Source of the DNA: Craspedostauros australis
Taxonomy: Eukaryota > Bacillariophyta > Bacillariophyceae > Mastogloiales > Achnanthaceae
Reading direction: 5' to 3'
DNA length: 64,000 nt
Assembly (NCBI GenBank): GCA_026770025.1
Contig: JAMXDE010000046.1
Coordinates: forward strand, 1-64,000
Shown: one piece after another, positions 1 to 10,957 of the stretch
How the letters are laid out: the number at the start of each line of letters is the position of its first letter
How positions within the stretch are numbered: position 1 is the first letter of the stretch
Translations under genes and position numbers: made by a program
The notes under the pieces: generated by a model
Told to the model about the DNA's origin: nothing
Database searches by the model: none
The model's input: only the letters and a program-made list of their open reading frames with translations

Positions 1-86
1 GATGGAGTAGTTGCACCGAGTTGAAGATGTAGATGCAACGACCATGCTTGCAGCGTGAGGAAGAGTCCTTCGAAATTGCTATTGTT

Positions 87-1021
87 TTACGCTGTCTCTC
101 CAATGATCATGGCGATTACCGAGTCAATCGGATCATCGACTTGGTTTGTGGATGTCCGGCATCTCCGTCCCAGCAACACCATCCAAACACGGTACGTCTT
201 CATGATCTCCAAGCCTCCACAATTCGATTGCCGCCATCATCATATCCCCTTCGGAATCTGCGTTTGACTTGCGCGGCGCGTTCGACAGACCTTCCTCAAT
301 CAGAAACAACTCGGCGGAACCAAACCCCTTGTCACTCGGAAGCTCCACAGATCTTTGCACGTCAGGTGATCATCCTCCCATCGTAAACGCAACACGTTTG
401 GGGAATCCGTGCCCCAGAAGATCTTGGTCGCGCCTGCCCGAGATTGTATCTCGAATGCCTCGATCCACACAACCACTTCGACGTCGCCGATTTGTGGACT
501 TGACTTGGTACTGTTCGGGCGCCTTGAGCTTGCCATTATTCCTACTTCCTCCGCCAAGTGCCTTCCACGCTGATTCGGCTTGGAAACCATCTCCCTCCGA
601 TGACACGACCACACGTTCGCAATTCCATGTTCCTTCCATCGATTTTGGAAATACTGGCTCGGTCGTCTTGAGCTGCTTGCCGGATCGCAGATCGAAGCCA
701 CGACCAACATCCACCATGCGCGATGTCCGTATCCACAGGCGCGGTTATGGCATGGGAAGGCGATGGCGATGATATCAGCATGGTACTGGCAATGCATGAT
801 GCGATAGTAGCTGGTGTGCGCTGCAAGAAAGATCTTCTGCTGTTCTCCGATGATGCTGGCGATGGCTGCGACCACTCGTGGTGACGATGGATTGCTGTGT
901 CCGACGATGGTGAGAACGATGACGGAAGTAGAGTTGTCTGATGCGTACCAAGATGAAGCCCATCACATACATCGATCCAAGTCGCGATGGCCAGAAGAGA
1001 GAGCAACGTTATTCGCATCAT
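87..1021 (-). pseudogene. Plastid-lumen DUF6816-like protein, frame-disrupted
   Basis: The first ATG (1019-1021) opens a signal peptide (MMRITLLSLLAIATW...CDG). About 45 residues later a twin-arginine stretch (RRSFLQ) is followed by a second hydrophobic segment ending in SHA, as in thylakoid-lumen proteins of diatoms. The mature part begins with an FDLRSGKQL-like sequence and PVFPKSMEGTWNCERVV, which resembles the start of DUF6816 proteins (P-x-x-MxGTW), and continues with GDGFQAESAWKALGG. The frame changes near 713, near 500-520 and again near 350. Reading across frames gives a plausible C-terminus (KTYRVWMVL) and a stop at 87-89. Family assignment is by recalled motif resemblance only. The product would be a small lumenal protein of unknown function. 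The breaks may be pseudogenisation or assembly indels. Confidence 0.5.
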
Positions 1022-1689
1022 CGTTGTGTTCGAATACAAGTCCGCTGTGGTGTTTGATTCTCTTTACCCGTCGTGGATGTTGTTGTTGTTGATCTTTGGA
1101 GGTACAGGTTGGGAATTGAAGATCGAGAGCAGTGTCTCCTACTGTCATCCGGCACGGTCGTGTCGGTGTTGTGGTTTGTGGTTGTGGGTTCGAGTGTTGG
1201 CTCGTGTTCGTCCTGCTGAAGCAATCTTCGGGGTTGATTGGCATGATCCAATGAGGGATGACAGAAGTATCTTTGCTGACGCAGACCAATCAGAAACACA
1301 TCAACGAAAATTGATTCGTGGTCGTCACAACGATGTTACTATCACACGTTTGCGTCACACGAATCATACTAGAAGGCAGGTTCGACGAGTCGTACGAAAG
1401 AGGGACATACCTCATCGTTCCAAGACAGTCACATACTCGTGCAATGAGCCAATAGTACATCAAGATGTGGTATGTTACTATACGATACGTTGAGCCACAC
1501 ACACACACTCTCTCTCTGATTCAAACACTGATTCTATTTGTGTTTACGTTGGAGTATTTCATTCCTGCAGGGCACCATCATCTTCCATTCCGGACTCAGC
1601 AGAAAGCTGCCGAAGATGGTTGCCGCATTTGGAGCAGGATAATCCGTCCACTACTTTGGAGAATGTCGACGATCATAGATGCTGCTTGA

Positions 1690-2620
1690 TTAGAACCCCT
1701 CGACCGGTTCCATCCATTGTCCTGGAGAGGGTCGGCGATTGCGCCATACCGAGTTTCTGATGTCATCCTCGGATTCGCTGTCGGAGGCGTCCTCCACAAT
1801 CACAGTGGACGAGCTTCTTCTTGTTCTTTTTGTGCTTGCTGTTTCGCTTTACTGCGTCCTTTTGGTGTCCCTCGATGCTTGGCGCAGCATCTTGGATCAG
1901 CATGGCGGCGGTTGGGCTTTCGTTTCAGTATCGGTCTCTGAGAAATCGATGGGCTTCGCACGTGCTGGGGACGGATTGGATGGCCCCGAGCGGCGGTCCT
2001 CATGGATGGATGATCGCTTCTCTTTTGAGGTCACGCGTTGGACTGGATTTTGTAGATTCGTCCGTCAAGACCACGGACCAATTGGTAGGATGGTTGTTCT
2101 GCCTCCTCCTCCTCCTCCTCCTCATGATCATGTTGTTGCTGCTGTTGCTGCTGTTGCTGCTGTCGTGCTGGCTGCGGCGACGATGGCGGTTGGCAATCGT
2201 AGAGTGGCGTTGGCTGCTTGATTCATCGCCGGAACTCTCATCGTCATGGTCAGCAAACCATGAATTGAACTGCTGACGGCGTCGCTGCTCATGGCTGCTT
2301 CCATCTCAGCCTGCGACGACGCTCTGCCACCATGCGGTTCGTGTTCTCGTTGACGTTGACGTTCTGCGACGTAGTGCTCATATCCTGGCGGCGGCGCTGC
2401 GCATGGCTTCCTGCATCTCTTCCATCTGCTTGTGGCGGTAGTAGTCTCGATCTCCGCCCGTCGTTGCGATTCTCTGCGAGCAGCAGCCGGCCGCGTGTCT
2501 CCGATTGTACATCTCATCGGCGTTCGTAGTCGTATAGTGTTGCGGATGGCTGCGGCGACAGATACGGCTCGTACTCGCCGTCGTAGGTATCGAATGGTGA
2601 AAGTGATAATATCAGTGTCG
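1690..2620 (-). pseudogene. Acidic/Gln-rich protein of unknown function, frame-disrupted
   Basis: Protein-like composition alternates among the three minus frames. From right to left it gives a Tyr/Pro-rich N-terminus (FDTYDGEYEPYLSP), a charged helical segment (DYYRHKQMEEMQEAMR), a Ser/Asp stretch (ADHDDESSGDESSSQRHS), a poly-Glu run from a (CTC)n tract at 2101-2120, then YQLVRGLDGRIYKIQSN, a Lys-rich stretch and a terminal block VEDASDSESEDDIRN...VWRNRRPSPGQWMEPVEGF. No single frame is open throughout. At least four shifts are needed. The general design resembles diatom BAG-domain co-chaperone proteins, but I see no diagnostic BAG helix pair, so no function is given. Start and end are approximate. 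Confidence 0.35.
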
Positions 2621-3277
2621 TGTCCTTCGTTGTGATTGTGAGTTAGGGTTTGTGTGTTGTTGCTTGATGAGTTGCGTGCTTGTGAGTTGTGCTTGTGAGT
2701 TGTTGCTTGTGAGTTGTTGCTTGTGAATTTTTTGAAGATGATTCTGTCACAGACGAGGTTTTGTGTTTTCTGTCACAAGTTGTGACATCCCTGATCGATT
2801 TTAGGAGAATTTCTCGATGTGTTTCTTCGATCGACATTCCAAGTGTTCTCCGTCGGCGACAATCCCGAGTCACATCGGTGTCCAACATCTGCAATAGTCT
2901 GTCCGTATGTAAATGCAAACAAACTGAAGTCTACAGTCTCGAGTCGAGAACGTGAGTATCTACGCAGACTGTACCAGTAATCTGGATTTCGAAAAGAAAT
3001 CTCAATTTGCCAACCTATTATCTCTGCAAATAAAACAGAGTGTTTACTCTCGACAGTATGAGTGCCTTCCGTACATCCTAACACTGTAACTGTATCATGT
3101 GCTTGACAAAACTCATTTCCATGTTCATCAAATTGATTCATTTACAATGCATGGGTATGTACTCTACTCTATTGACATGCAATGGCATGTCGGAACCCAC
3201 AAAAGAGCGCAGAAGCCCATCGTTGCTGGTTGCGACCTTGCGCGCGGATAGCAATTGCAGGATCTTGCAGCCTCTCC
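2621..3277. other. Intergenic, short direct repeats
   Basis: Between the two broken minus-strand genes. It contains an imperfect repeat of the kind TTGTGAGTTGTTGC at 2640-2728 and nothing that looks coding. Confidence 0.5.
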
Positions 3278-4864
3278 TCAATCCCAGGTCCGATTGAGGT
3301 TTCGCAACAGACCATTCCAGGATGTGACATTCTCAAAGAGTCGGTCCAAGTCCACTTCGCAAAACTCACGTTTGCGATACGCGGTGTGTTGAAATGCTGA
3401 TCGATGCAGCGATTCGCCTTGGAGAAGCGTACCAATCAGGCATCAATTGGCGTTCTATACTCAGCGACCATGTTCAGAAAGTGCTCCAGCTGATCGTCGG
3501 AAGGCAAACCAATGGCAGATCTGCCATCGTCTGTTGCATGTGTGACCATGGTAGAGTGCCAGTAGATTCGCAAAGCTTATCCTTGATCGGCGGCTTGCTT
3601 GTTTTTGGAGATCACACCTCGCTCCGCGGCTGAGAAGACAATATCGTTGTGCTTGTACCACAGCATGTTGCGAAACATTCCTTGGTGGGTTGTCTTTTTC
3701 TCCTCCAGATACCGACAGGAAATATGGCGCATCATGGATGAAATCGCAAATCAGCTGCTGCGTGATGTGGCGTTGGGAATGCATGTTGAGGATGTGCGTT
3801 GCAAAGCCGCCTGAATTCCAGACATGTATGGAACCATCCATGAAGACGTACGTCCCTGTGGCCGTCTTGCGCCTGTTGGGATCGCGCGCAAGAGGCAAGC
3901 TCTGCGGACCCAGCCGCAAATGATGGGCCAGGTCCGTTCTTGAGGCTTTCCGCCGTCGGCAGACCATTGCTTATCGCAAACGCCTTGTCGATTTTGCGGG
4001 AGTGATCCTGCTTGATGCTGCTGAGCATCCAGTCGAAGACACGGCGATAGGGTGACGACGACGGGTCACATTCCAACCCTGTAGCAAGTCCTTGAGGTGA
4101 TCAAAGAACATGGGCTTGTGATAGATCCCCCTGTTTCGAAATCGTGTTCTCCAGGAATACAATTCATCGCTCACAATCAAGGACCATACCATCCTGCCTC
4201 AATGAATCCAGAAGGTTTCTTGACGTTCCGTATCAAGCCGGAACAGCATTGCGTGGGCAAAGACGCCGCTGCAATCGAATTCAGTGGACGAAATCGTCAA
4301 ATTGTTGGCGTTCCTGGCTTCGGCAGAATGCCGTTTCCGTTGGAGATAGTCTGCGTACTCCTTGTGCATGCAGGTGACGTTCCATAACTCACCAATGGAG
4401 TTGAGTTCGATCCCCCCATATCTTCCATCAAAAGATTCCCGCCCGCCAGTAGACGTAGTTGTCCTGCTCGAAACCCTTTCTGCTTGAGCTCTTGCATGTT
4501 GGCTTGCATGGTGGATGTCGCGTCTTCGACGGTCCAACGTGGAGGACGAGTTGCGGCATCTTCTGTTGAATGCGATGAGCATGAGGGGATTGCAGTGTAC
4601 CATCCACTCGTAGTCTGGTATTCGCTGGTGTTGCCGTTGGCACCTGAGTCAATGACTGCACCAATGACTCAGTGGATGCGGTGGTCGCCATGTCGTTCCA
4701 ACCATCCGTGTGTGCATCCCGACGAGGAGGAACCAGATCGATGGGAGTGGCATAGTCGGCACCGTCCAGTGAATTTGAAGAGTCCAGAAACCAGGATGAT
4801 TCGATACATCGTACAGACCCTTGGCTTGCAGAAGTATGAAGCACACCAAAATGCCGGCCATCAT
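3278..4864 (-). pseudogene. Membrane-anchored sulfotransferase-like protein, frame-disrupted
   Basis: The product would be a type II Golgi-type membrane protein. From ATG 4862-4864 it begins MMAGILVCFILLQAKGLYDV (signal anchor). Further on LVLHVGPSKT followed in a neighbouring frame by ATSTMQ matches the PAPS-binding 5'-phosphosulfate loop (HVGPxKTGTTxxQ). Downstream are segments typical of the large diatom sulfotransferase-like family: an IVSDELYSW motif, a HLKDLLQGWNV strand, then YRRVFDWMLSSIKQ (3'-phosphate-binding region), and GGFATHILNMH followed by a QQLICDFIHDAP stretch. A plausible end LFENVTSWNGLLRNLNRTWD stops at 3278-3280. Frame changes are needed at about 4720, 4520, 4420, 4190, 4060, 3900 and 3500, so no intact product is encoded as written. 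Family call is from motif memory; substrate unknown. Confidence 0.6.
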
Positions 4865-6203
4865 CTTTCGCGCGAACGATCCAATCGTGGTTTGTGCAGT
4901 GGGCTGCCATCTGCCATTGTGTTGTTGAGCCAATGCAGTGCGCACACCGCTGCGATCAAGATGAAGTACTTATGGTGTGGTATGGTATGGTGCGATAACG
5001 GCCTTCCTCTTGCGAGTGCCTTTGATTGCACAGCCTCGGCACTGACTGTATTGTGCTATGACTGCAGTGATGGCGATGGTGGCAATGGTGTGGCAACGAG
5101 ATTCGCGAGCGACCGTTGGGTGGACGTTGATTGAGTGCATCGCGTGACTCAAGCGTCGAAGAAAGCAATGGATTCGTGAATGAACGTCCACCACAACTTC
5201 ATTCCGAGAACAAGAATGACACGGAGAGTGAGGAAAAGCGTGATGTGAGATGAGCACTCGTAGTCGTATGACGATCATGGGATGCCCATTGCACCACCAG
5301 CCACGGAACTGACGACGCTGCAACAACACAATGATGATGATGTTGCATACGAGTAGAAGTGTTACCAACAGAAGTGTTACCAGCAGAAGTATCGACCTCC
5401 GAGTAGAGAGATTAGAAGTATTAGCATCAGCACCCGGAGATCCCACGGCACGAGCAGTTCCGCCGTGTTCTTCCTCTCGTCCAGGTAAACGCAGAGAATT
5501 ACATTCAGGAGGGACATCAGTCGCCATGGCACTATTATGAGGACGCAACCGATCCATCGTTCGTTTATGGAAAACAGATGAGAACAACAACAACAACAGC
5601 AGCAGTGGCGAAGATGGCCGTGGCCAATTTCGGCGCCACAGGGCGGGCACGTTCCAAACACGGAACACCAGCGGTTTCTCCCCGCTCGTGTTGACTCCAT
5701 TCTTTGCAACATAGTCATACCACGCTCGCAGGATCCTCGATCGTCTCCACGTTCCAAGGATGTTGGGACAATGATGATTTCCGACACCTTCGCCCACGAT
5801 CAACTTTCTCCTTCTGTGGCTGCACACGATCACGTTCAAGAGTATGTTCAGTTCACGCTCACGATCACGGCCAATATCACGTTCACGTTCAGGACTATGT
5901 CCAAGCGATGTTCACGTGATGCCAAAGTTGATGGGACAATCACAGAGTGGTATCACGGCAACAATGTGAAATGACAATCATCGTGAAACAGCAGCAACGC
6001 AATGCCATGCACGCCGCGTGAAACAGAACAAGGGCACACCACCAACGATCATGAAACAGACCAACAGCCTCATAAAACAAGCAGATAGAGACGAGCTCAA
6101 GGACTACGAGCACCCAAGCAAGCATCCAAATCACATCGAGAAAAACAATCGCATGAGCTGATCCGAGAAACGGGACCATCCCCATCTCGAAACACGAGCT
6201 TCC
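4865..6203. other. Intergenic, low complexity; no gene supported
   Basis: A 289-codon minus-strand open stretch (4970-5839) has runs of Leu and Cys from (CAA)n and (AAC)n tracts and no recognisable domain; I do not call it. At 5815-5920 there is a degenerate short repeat around CACGATCACGTTCA. At 5350-5390 there is a duplicated AGAAGTGTTACCA. Confidence 0.4.
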
Positions 6204-8384
6204 ATGCATGGACGTCATCTTCCCACGACTTCTTGGTCAAGCTTACTTCTGCCACCACGCATCCTCAACCTCCAGTCTCGTCAACACAAACCGCAAACAT
6301 GTTCATTCTCTCCTTTCGCCAGTCGGGAACCCCTGATGTATGCATCCAGCCCGACCATCACCGACCAGGATCTCCTGTGCGCGCAGCAGAACGAGGAGAT
6401 GTGGACAACCCTCAACGCGTGGAAGGCGGCATTTCCACAAACTCCATCGACACGACAAAGGGATGACCGCGACAAGACTTCACTCCACCTCGCACGCCAG
6501 CTTGCAACGATCCAACAGTTGGTGGAGTCATGCGGAGCGGACAATCAAGTGCCCCATCCATGGATGGAGAGACTGCGCTACACTATGCATGCGCACAGGG
6601 CAACCTTGATGTCGTGGAATACCTGGCCGGGTCGCATACTGCAGATGCCCAACCTCCAGGATAACTCCGGCAAGGTGGCACTCCACGACGCGTGCACCGA
6701 GGGGCATGTGGCCATCGTGAAGACTCTGATCGAGTCATATTCTGCAAGCGCTCTCGTGCAAGATGAGAAGGTGAGAATACCCTCCATGCCGCGTGTCCTT
6801 CATGGACACTTGGATGTTGTGGAGTACCTCGTTGGATCACATGGAGTGGACATCAATGTTCAAGATGATTTCGGCAACACTGCGATCCACAATGCGTGTC
6901 TGAAGGGTCATCTTGATATCTTGAAGTATGTGATGGAGGCTCGTACTGTGGCCATCGACGTCCAGAACAATGACGGCGATACTGCACTTCATTTTGCTTA
7001 CAGAAATGGCCATTTGGATGTTGCAGAGTACCTGGTGAAGTCGTGCAAGGCAGATGTTCATGCTGAGAATGATGCTGGCGGCACGGCTCTTCAGTCTGCA
7101 TATTCCAAAGGCCATCCGAATGTTGTGAGATGGTTGGTGGAGTCAGGCCAGGGGGACATCAATGCCAAAGACGAGAATGGCAACACTTCCCTTCACGGCG
7201 CAAGTGTTGGGGGCCATCTGGGTATGATGGAGTACCTGTTGAACTCAGACGACCTGAAGGTGGATATCAACGCCAAGAACAACGAGGGCAACACTGCCCT
7301 TCACTGCGCAAGTGCTGGAGGTCATCTGGATGTGGTGAAGCCTTTGGTGGATTCAGGCAAGTGATCATCGACGCCAGCGCCGAGAACAGGGGTGGCAACA
7401 CTGCACTCCATCTTACAAGCGCGCATGGACATCTGGATGTTGTGAAGTGGCTGGTTGAACAAGGCGAAGCCAACATCAACGCTGAGAATCGTAAGTGCGA
7501 GACTCCACTCTACAAGGCATACTGCCACAGCCGCTTCGATGTTGTCGAGTATCTGGTCGCAGCACCAATGTCGAGTTGAACGTAAAGACAGGATTGGCGA
7601 AACTGTCCTCCATCTCGCAAGTCAGAATGGCCATCTCGATGTTGTGAAGCGACTGGTTGAATCCGGCAAGACCAACATCAACGCTGAGAACGACAACCGC
7701 GAGACTCCAATCTTCAAGGCATATCACAACAATCATTTCGATACTGTCAAGTATCTCATCGGAACACCAAGCATAGATCCTAACTCCCGACACGAGGATG
7801 GCAACACCGTGCTCCATCTCGCAAGTGGCAATGGCCATCTCGATGTTGTGAAGTGGCTGGTTGAATCCGGCAAGGCCAATATCAACACCGAGAACGACAA
7901 CCGTAAGACTCCAATCCTCAAGGCATATCACAACAATTACTTCGATACTGTCAAGTATCTGGTTGCCGCACCCAATGTTGATTTGACGTGAAAGACGGGA
8001 TTGGCGAAACCATCCTCCATCGCGCAAGTGGCGATGGTCATCTCGACGTTGTGAAGTCGTTGGTTGAACAAGACAAGGTCGATATCACATCAAAACCGGC
8101 AATTATGGCAGCACTGCACTGCACCTTGCGAGCATTCATGGCAGATTGGAGGTCGTGAAGTATTTGGTGGAAGTCTGCAACGCAGAAATCAACATTCAAC
8201 ACAAGTATGCAGAACTCCACTTTGGCGGGCAAGTTGGCATGGTGAATTGAAGGTCGTGAAGTACTTGGTGGAATCGTGCAACGCAGACATCAGCATCAAA
8301 GATAACGATGGCGTGACTGCGCTGGACATTGCGAGAGAAAGGCGCCACCATGACGTTGTCGACTACTTGACCACTCTTGCTTGA
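6204..8384 (+). pseudogene. Long ankyrin-repeat protein, frame-disrupted
   Basis: Roughly 14 consecutive ankyrin repeats can be read across frames, each with the G-x-TALH...GHLDVVxxLV core. Repeats include NSGKVALHDACTEGHV, DFGNTAIHNACLKGHL, NDGDTALHFAYRNGHL, NEGNTALHCASAGGHL and NGHLDVVKWLVESGK. The last one ends IARERRHHDVVDYLTTLA before the stop at 8382-8384. Single-base shifts are visible near 6560-6650 (two), 6775, 7364 (GGCAAG-TGATC), 7567, 7600, 7988 (GATTTGA-CGTGAAAG), 8085-8100 and 8235. The repeat subtype (NINAENDN, TPIxKAYHNN) differs from that of the ankyrin-BTB genes at 17-37 kb. Ankyrin arrays are protein-binding scaffolds; no catalytic domain is seen. Start codon is uncertain because the first 80 codons are not ankyrin. 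Confidence 0.6.
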
Positions 8385-8811
8385 TGAGAGCATAGCTGTA
8401 AATTGGACAAGAACCAACCACCCTCCCGTCAATGGAATCTCGCTTCGCAGCTGTCAAGTGCTTCACATCCATCGCTGATGTAAATCAGTCGTCACTATTA
8501 ATGTTCAGCGGACTACACTTTTTGCACTATGAGAAGATGGTATGCTTTTGTGTGCTCAACGTCGCTTCGTGTTGCAAGGTCATGGTACCTCTGTCCAGCC
8601 CATGCGTTGTAATATGTTGCGATGTGTTGTGGGGGATTCCGTGTATGGCATGCGATTGCGCTTTGCGTCTGTTGGAGGAAAGCGGCGCCATGGTCTGCGA
8701 TTCACGATGCATCTCAAAGATACCATCGGCGGCGTGATGCATGTGTGGGTGTGTTGATGTATTGGTACGTCGCGCTGTGGTTGCGCCTCGATGCACCAAG
8801 TGTCAACGTGC
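8385..8811. other. Convergent intergenic region
   Basis: It lies between the 3' ends of the ankyrin gene and the silicon transporter gene. I see no coding or RNA signal; it probably contains both 3' ends. Confidence 0.5.
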
Positions 8812-10418
8812 TTACTTCTGCACACCCATCTCCTCGTCACTCTCGGCGACACTGTCGTTCTCCTCCTGATGCAGCTTGTTCATGGAGGCAGTCTCCATGC
8901 GAAGGGCAGACTCGAAGACGGCGGCGTCGTTGTCGTTGCTACATGAGTTGATCTCTTCACGCAGACTCTTGATGTTCGACAGGATAGGCTCGCGGCGGAC
9001 GGAGTACGACTCATTCTGTGCGGCCAAAGCCTTCTGGAGCTCGAGGTATTCCTTTGGAACGGCGGTAGAACCGGCCTCGTTGACAAGCACGTTGGTTCCG
9101 AAGTGCAGGTTGCGGTTGCTCTTGTGGTCTGGCTTCATGCCGGCGGCGCGCTCCTCTGGGGTACCGATGTACACCTCGTCGAGCTGGATGCCAGAGACGG
9201 CCTTGTGGACGGAGGCAAGGACCCAGGCTCCTGAGCAGATACCGGTGGCTTCCAACAACAGACAGAACTGAAGGAAGATGTAGATGATGGGGTTGGAAAG
9301 GAAGGCGATGGGGAAGACGGATGCGACCAGCTGCCATGTGATGGAGGCGATGATGGTGGTGATCAGGGCTCCGAGAAGTCCGGTGTTGAAGAATTCCTGG
9401 GTGCTGTCGGAGACTCCGAAGATGTTCTCGCCATTCCGACCTCGACATCGAGAGTGGTGACATGAGCGATGATGAAGAAGCACATGGTCACGCAGATCTG
9501 CCGTCCGATCATGAATCCTGGAAGGTTGCGTCCGTCACCGCGGAAGAGGAGCTCGCAGGTCTTGCGGGCCATTGGGTGGTCTCCACGATCCTCCTTTGGA
9601 AGCTTGGCGACGGCGAAGAAGGCGATCTGCATACCCTCGAGCATACCGACGATGGGCATGAAGAGGAAGAAGAGGATGGAAGTGACTCCGTTTGGCACTC
9701 CGGCCCACATGGTGGTCTTTCCATCGAAGAGGGCGACCAGGGTGACGGCCATGGCGTAGCACAGGATGGCGAGGGAGATGAGGATGTGGCCCCCAGTCGA
9801 AGAGGTTCTGGGCACAGTCGCGTGGTGGTTCCTTCGACTCGATTTCCTTGCCGGAGGCCCACACGAAGAACATATGGACGAGGTAGCACGAATGCAGAAG
9901 TCCGGAGAACTCGATGGCGAGGGCGACGTAGAGGGTGAAGACGGCGAAGAAGTTGTTGATGTAGTGAAGCATGCACAGGGAGGCGTTGACTTGGGAGTTG
10001 AGCTGTCCGGCTTGAGCGGTCATGAGGATCATGGCGGCTCCGGATCCGAGGAAGATCTGGATGATGATGTCTGGGAGTCCGAAGACCTCGGCATCGGCGA
10101 GCGGGGCACCGCACTGGTTGATGGTGAACACCATGAGGAGGACCATGAACTGACGCCCATGAGGTAGCGGTCGAGGTTGTCACCCTTGTGGGCGAGGGAG
10201 GTGCACTTGTGGCTGGTTGGGTGGGATTCGACGTAGAGGTCGCGGTCGACTGGTGGGAGACCGACGAGGGCGGCGATCATGATGACGACGGCGACCACTG
10301 GGTGGACCTCGGACGAGACCTTGGTCTGCTCATTGAAGATGAGTCCGCAGACGATGGTGATCGAGAAGATGAGGAGTCCGGTGGAGTACACCGACTTGAC
10401 GAGCTGAACGGGATCCAT
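8812..10418 (-). pseudogene. SIT: Diatom silicon transporter, three frame breaks
   Basis: Na-coupled silicic acid uptake carrier of the diatom plasma membrane or silica deposition pathway. It starts MDPVQLVKSVYSTGLL (ATG 10416-10418). It continues with the hydrophobic segments of a ten-span protein and with family hallmarks: GDNLDRYLMG followed, one base out of frame, by QFMVLLMVF (GRQ motif); NxxCGAPLADA; VNASLCMLHYINN; EGMQIAFFAVAKLPKEDRGDHP; and a second GRQ in FMIGRQICVTMCFF. It ends with a soluble coiled-coil tail (ELQKALAAQNES...EEMGVQK). Total span fits about 535 aa, near the usual 545-550. Frame breaks lie at about 10153 (one base short), 9791 (G-run) and 9440 (one base short). The segment after EVHPVVAVVIMI goes straight to ALVGLPPVDRD, so the first-half EGxQ motif expected there is missing. 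Homology is certain; whether it is functional is not. Confidence 0.9.
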
Positions 10419-10957
10419 CTTGCTTATCTGTTTGTTGCTGTTGCTCTAGTTGTGTCTCTGGGTTGGACCGCAGAAGTTGCAATGGTTGAAATTGTGAGTG
10501 ATGCAAAGTCAGGTTCAATGAATGTCGTGAAGGCGTGTGTGGTTGTACGTGGTCGTATGCAGTTGCACATAACGCATTGCTTTCGAAAATACCGGATGTG
10601 AAACGATCACGTGGAGACGCGCACATGTTGTGCAGAAAGCGAGTTGTGAGTGTGATGTTGACATCAAGCCAGAGAATAGTACACTGCTCAACGCTCTACG
10701 AGTACAAGATGATGATCGTAGAGTGGTCCAGTGCGTATTGTATTATTTGTTGTATTCTATTCTAATGTGTGTTTTCTATTGTGTTCTATGTCTATGGTGT
10801 ATGGGGTGCTGTATGGTTGCTGTATTGGTGCCGGTGCTCGGTCGTGATGAGATTCACTTCCTTGCGTGAAAAAATTGTGTGTGTGGAGATGCGCGAGAAT
10901 GTGCATGGGGATGCGTGAGGCTTCACAACAAGCCTCGTCGTGCTGCAGCGCATTTGT
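10419..10957. other. Silicon transporter upstream region
   Basis: It lies upstream of the silicon transporter ATG and downstream of the NTF2-like gene, so it must contain the transporter promoter. It is T/G-rich on plus with several TATTxTATTCTAT stretches at 10735-10795. No gene seen. Confidence 0.4.

Noticed and set aside
269..772. Plus-strand 167-codon open stretch
   Set aside because: Antisense shadow of the DUF6816-like gene.
4970..5839. 289-codon open stretch on minus
   Set aside because: Leu/Cys/Ile runs come from CAA and AAC triplets; no signal, domain or consistent composition.
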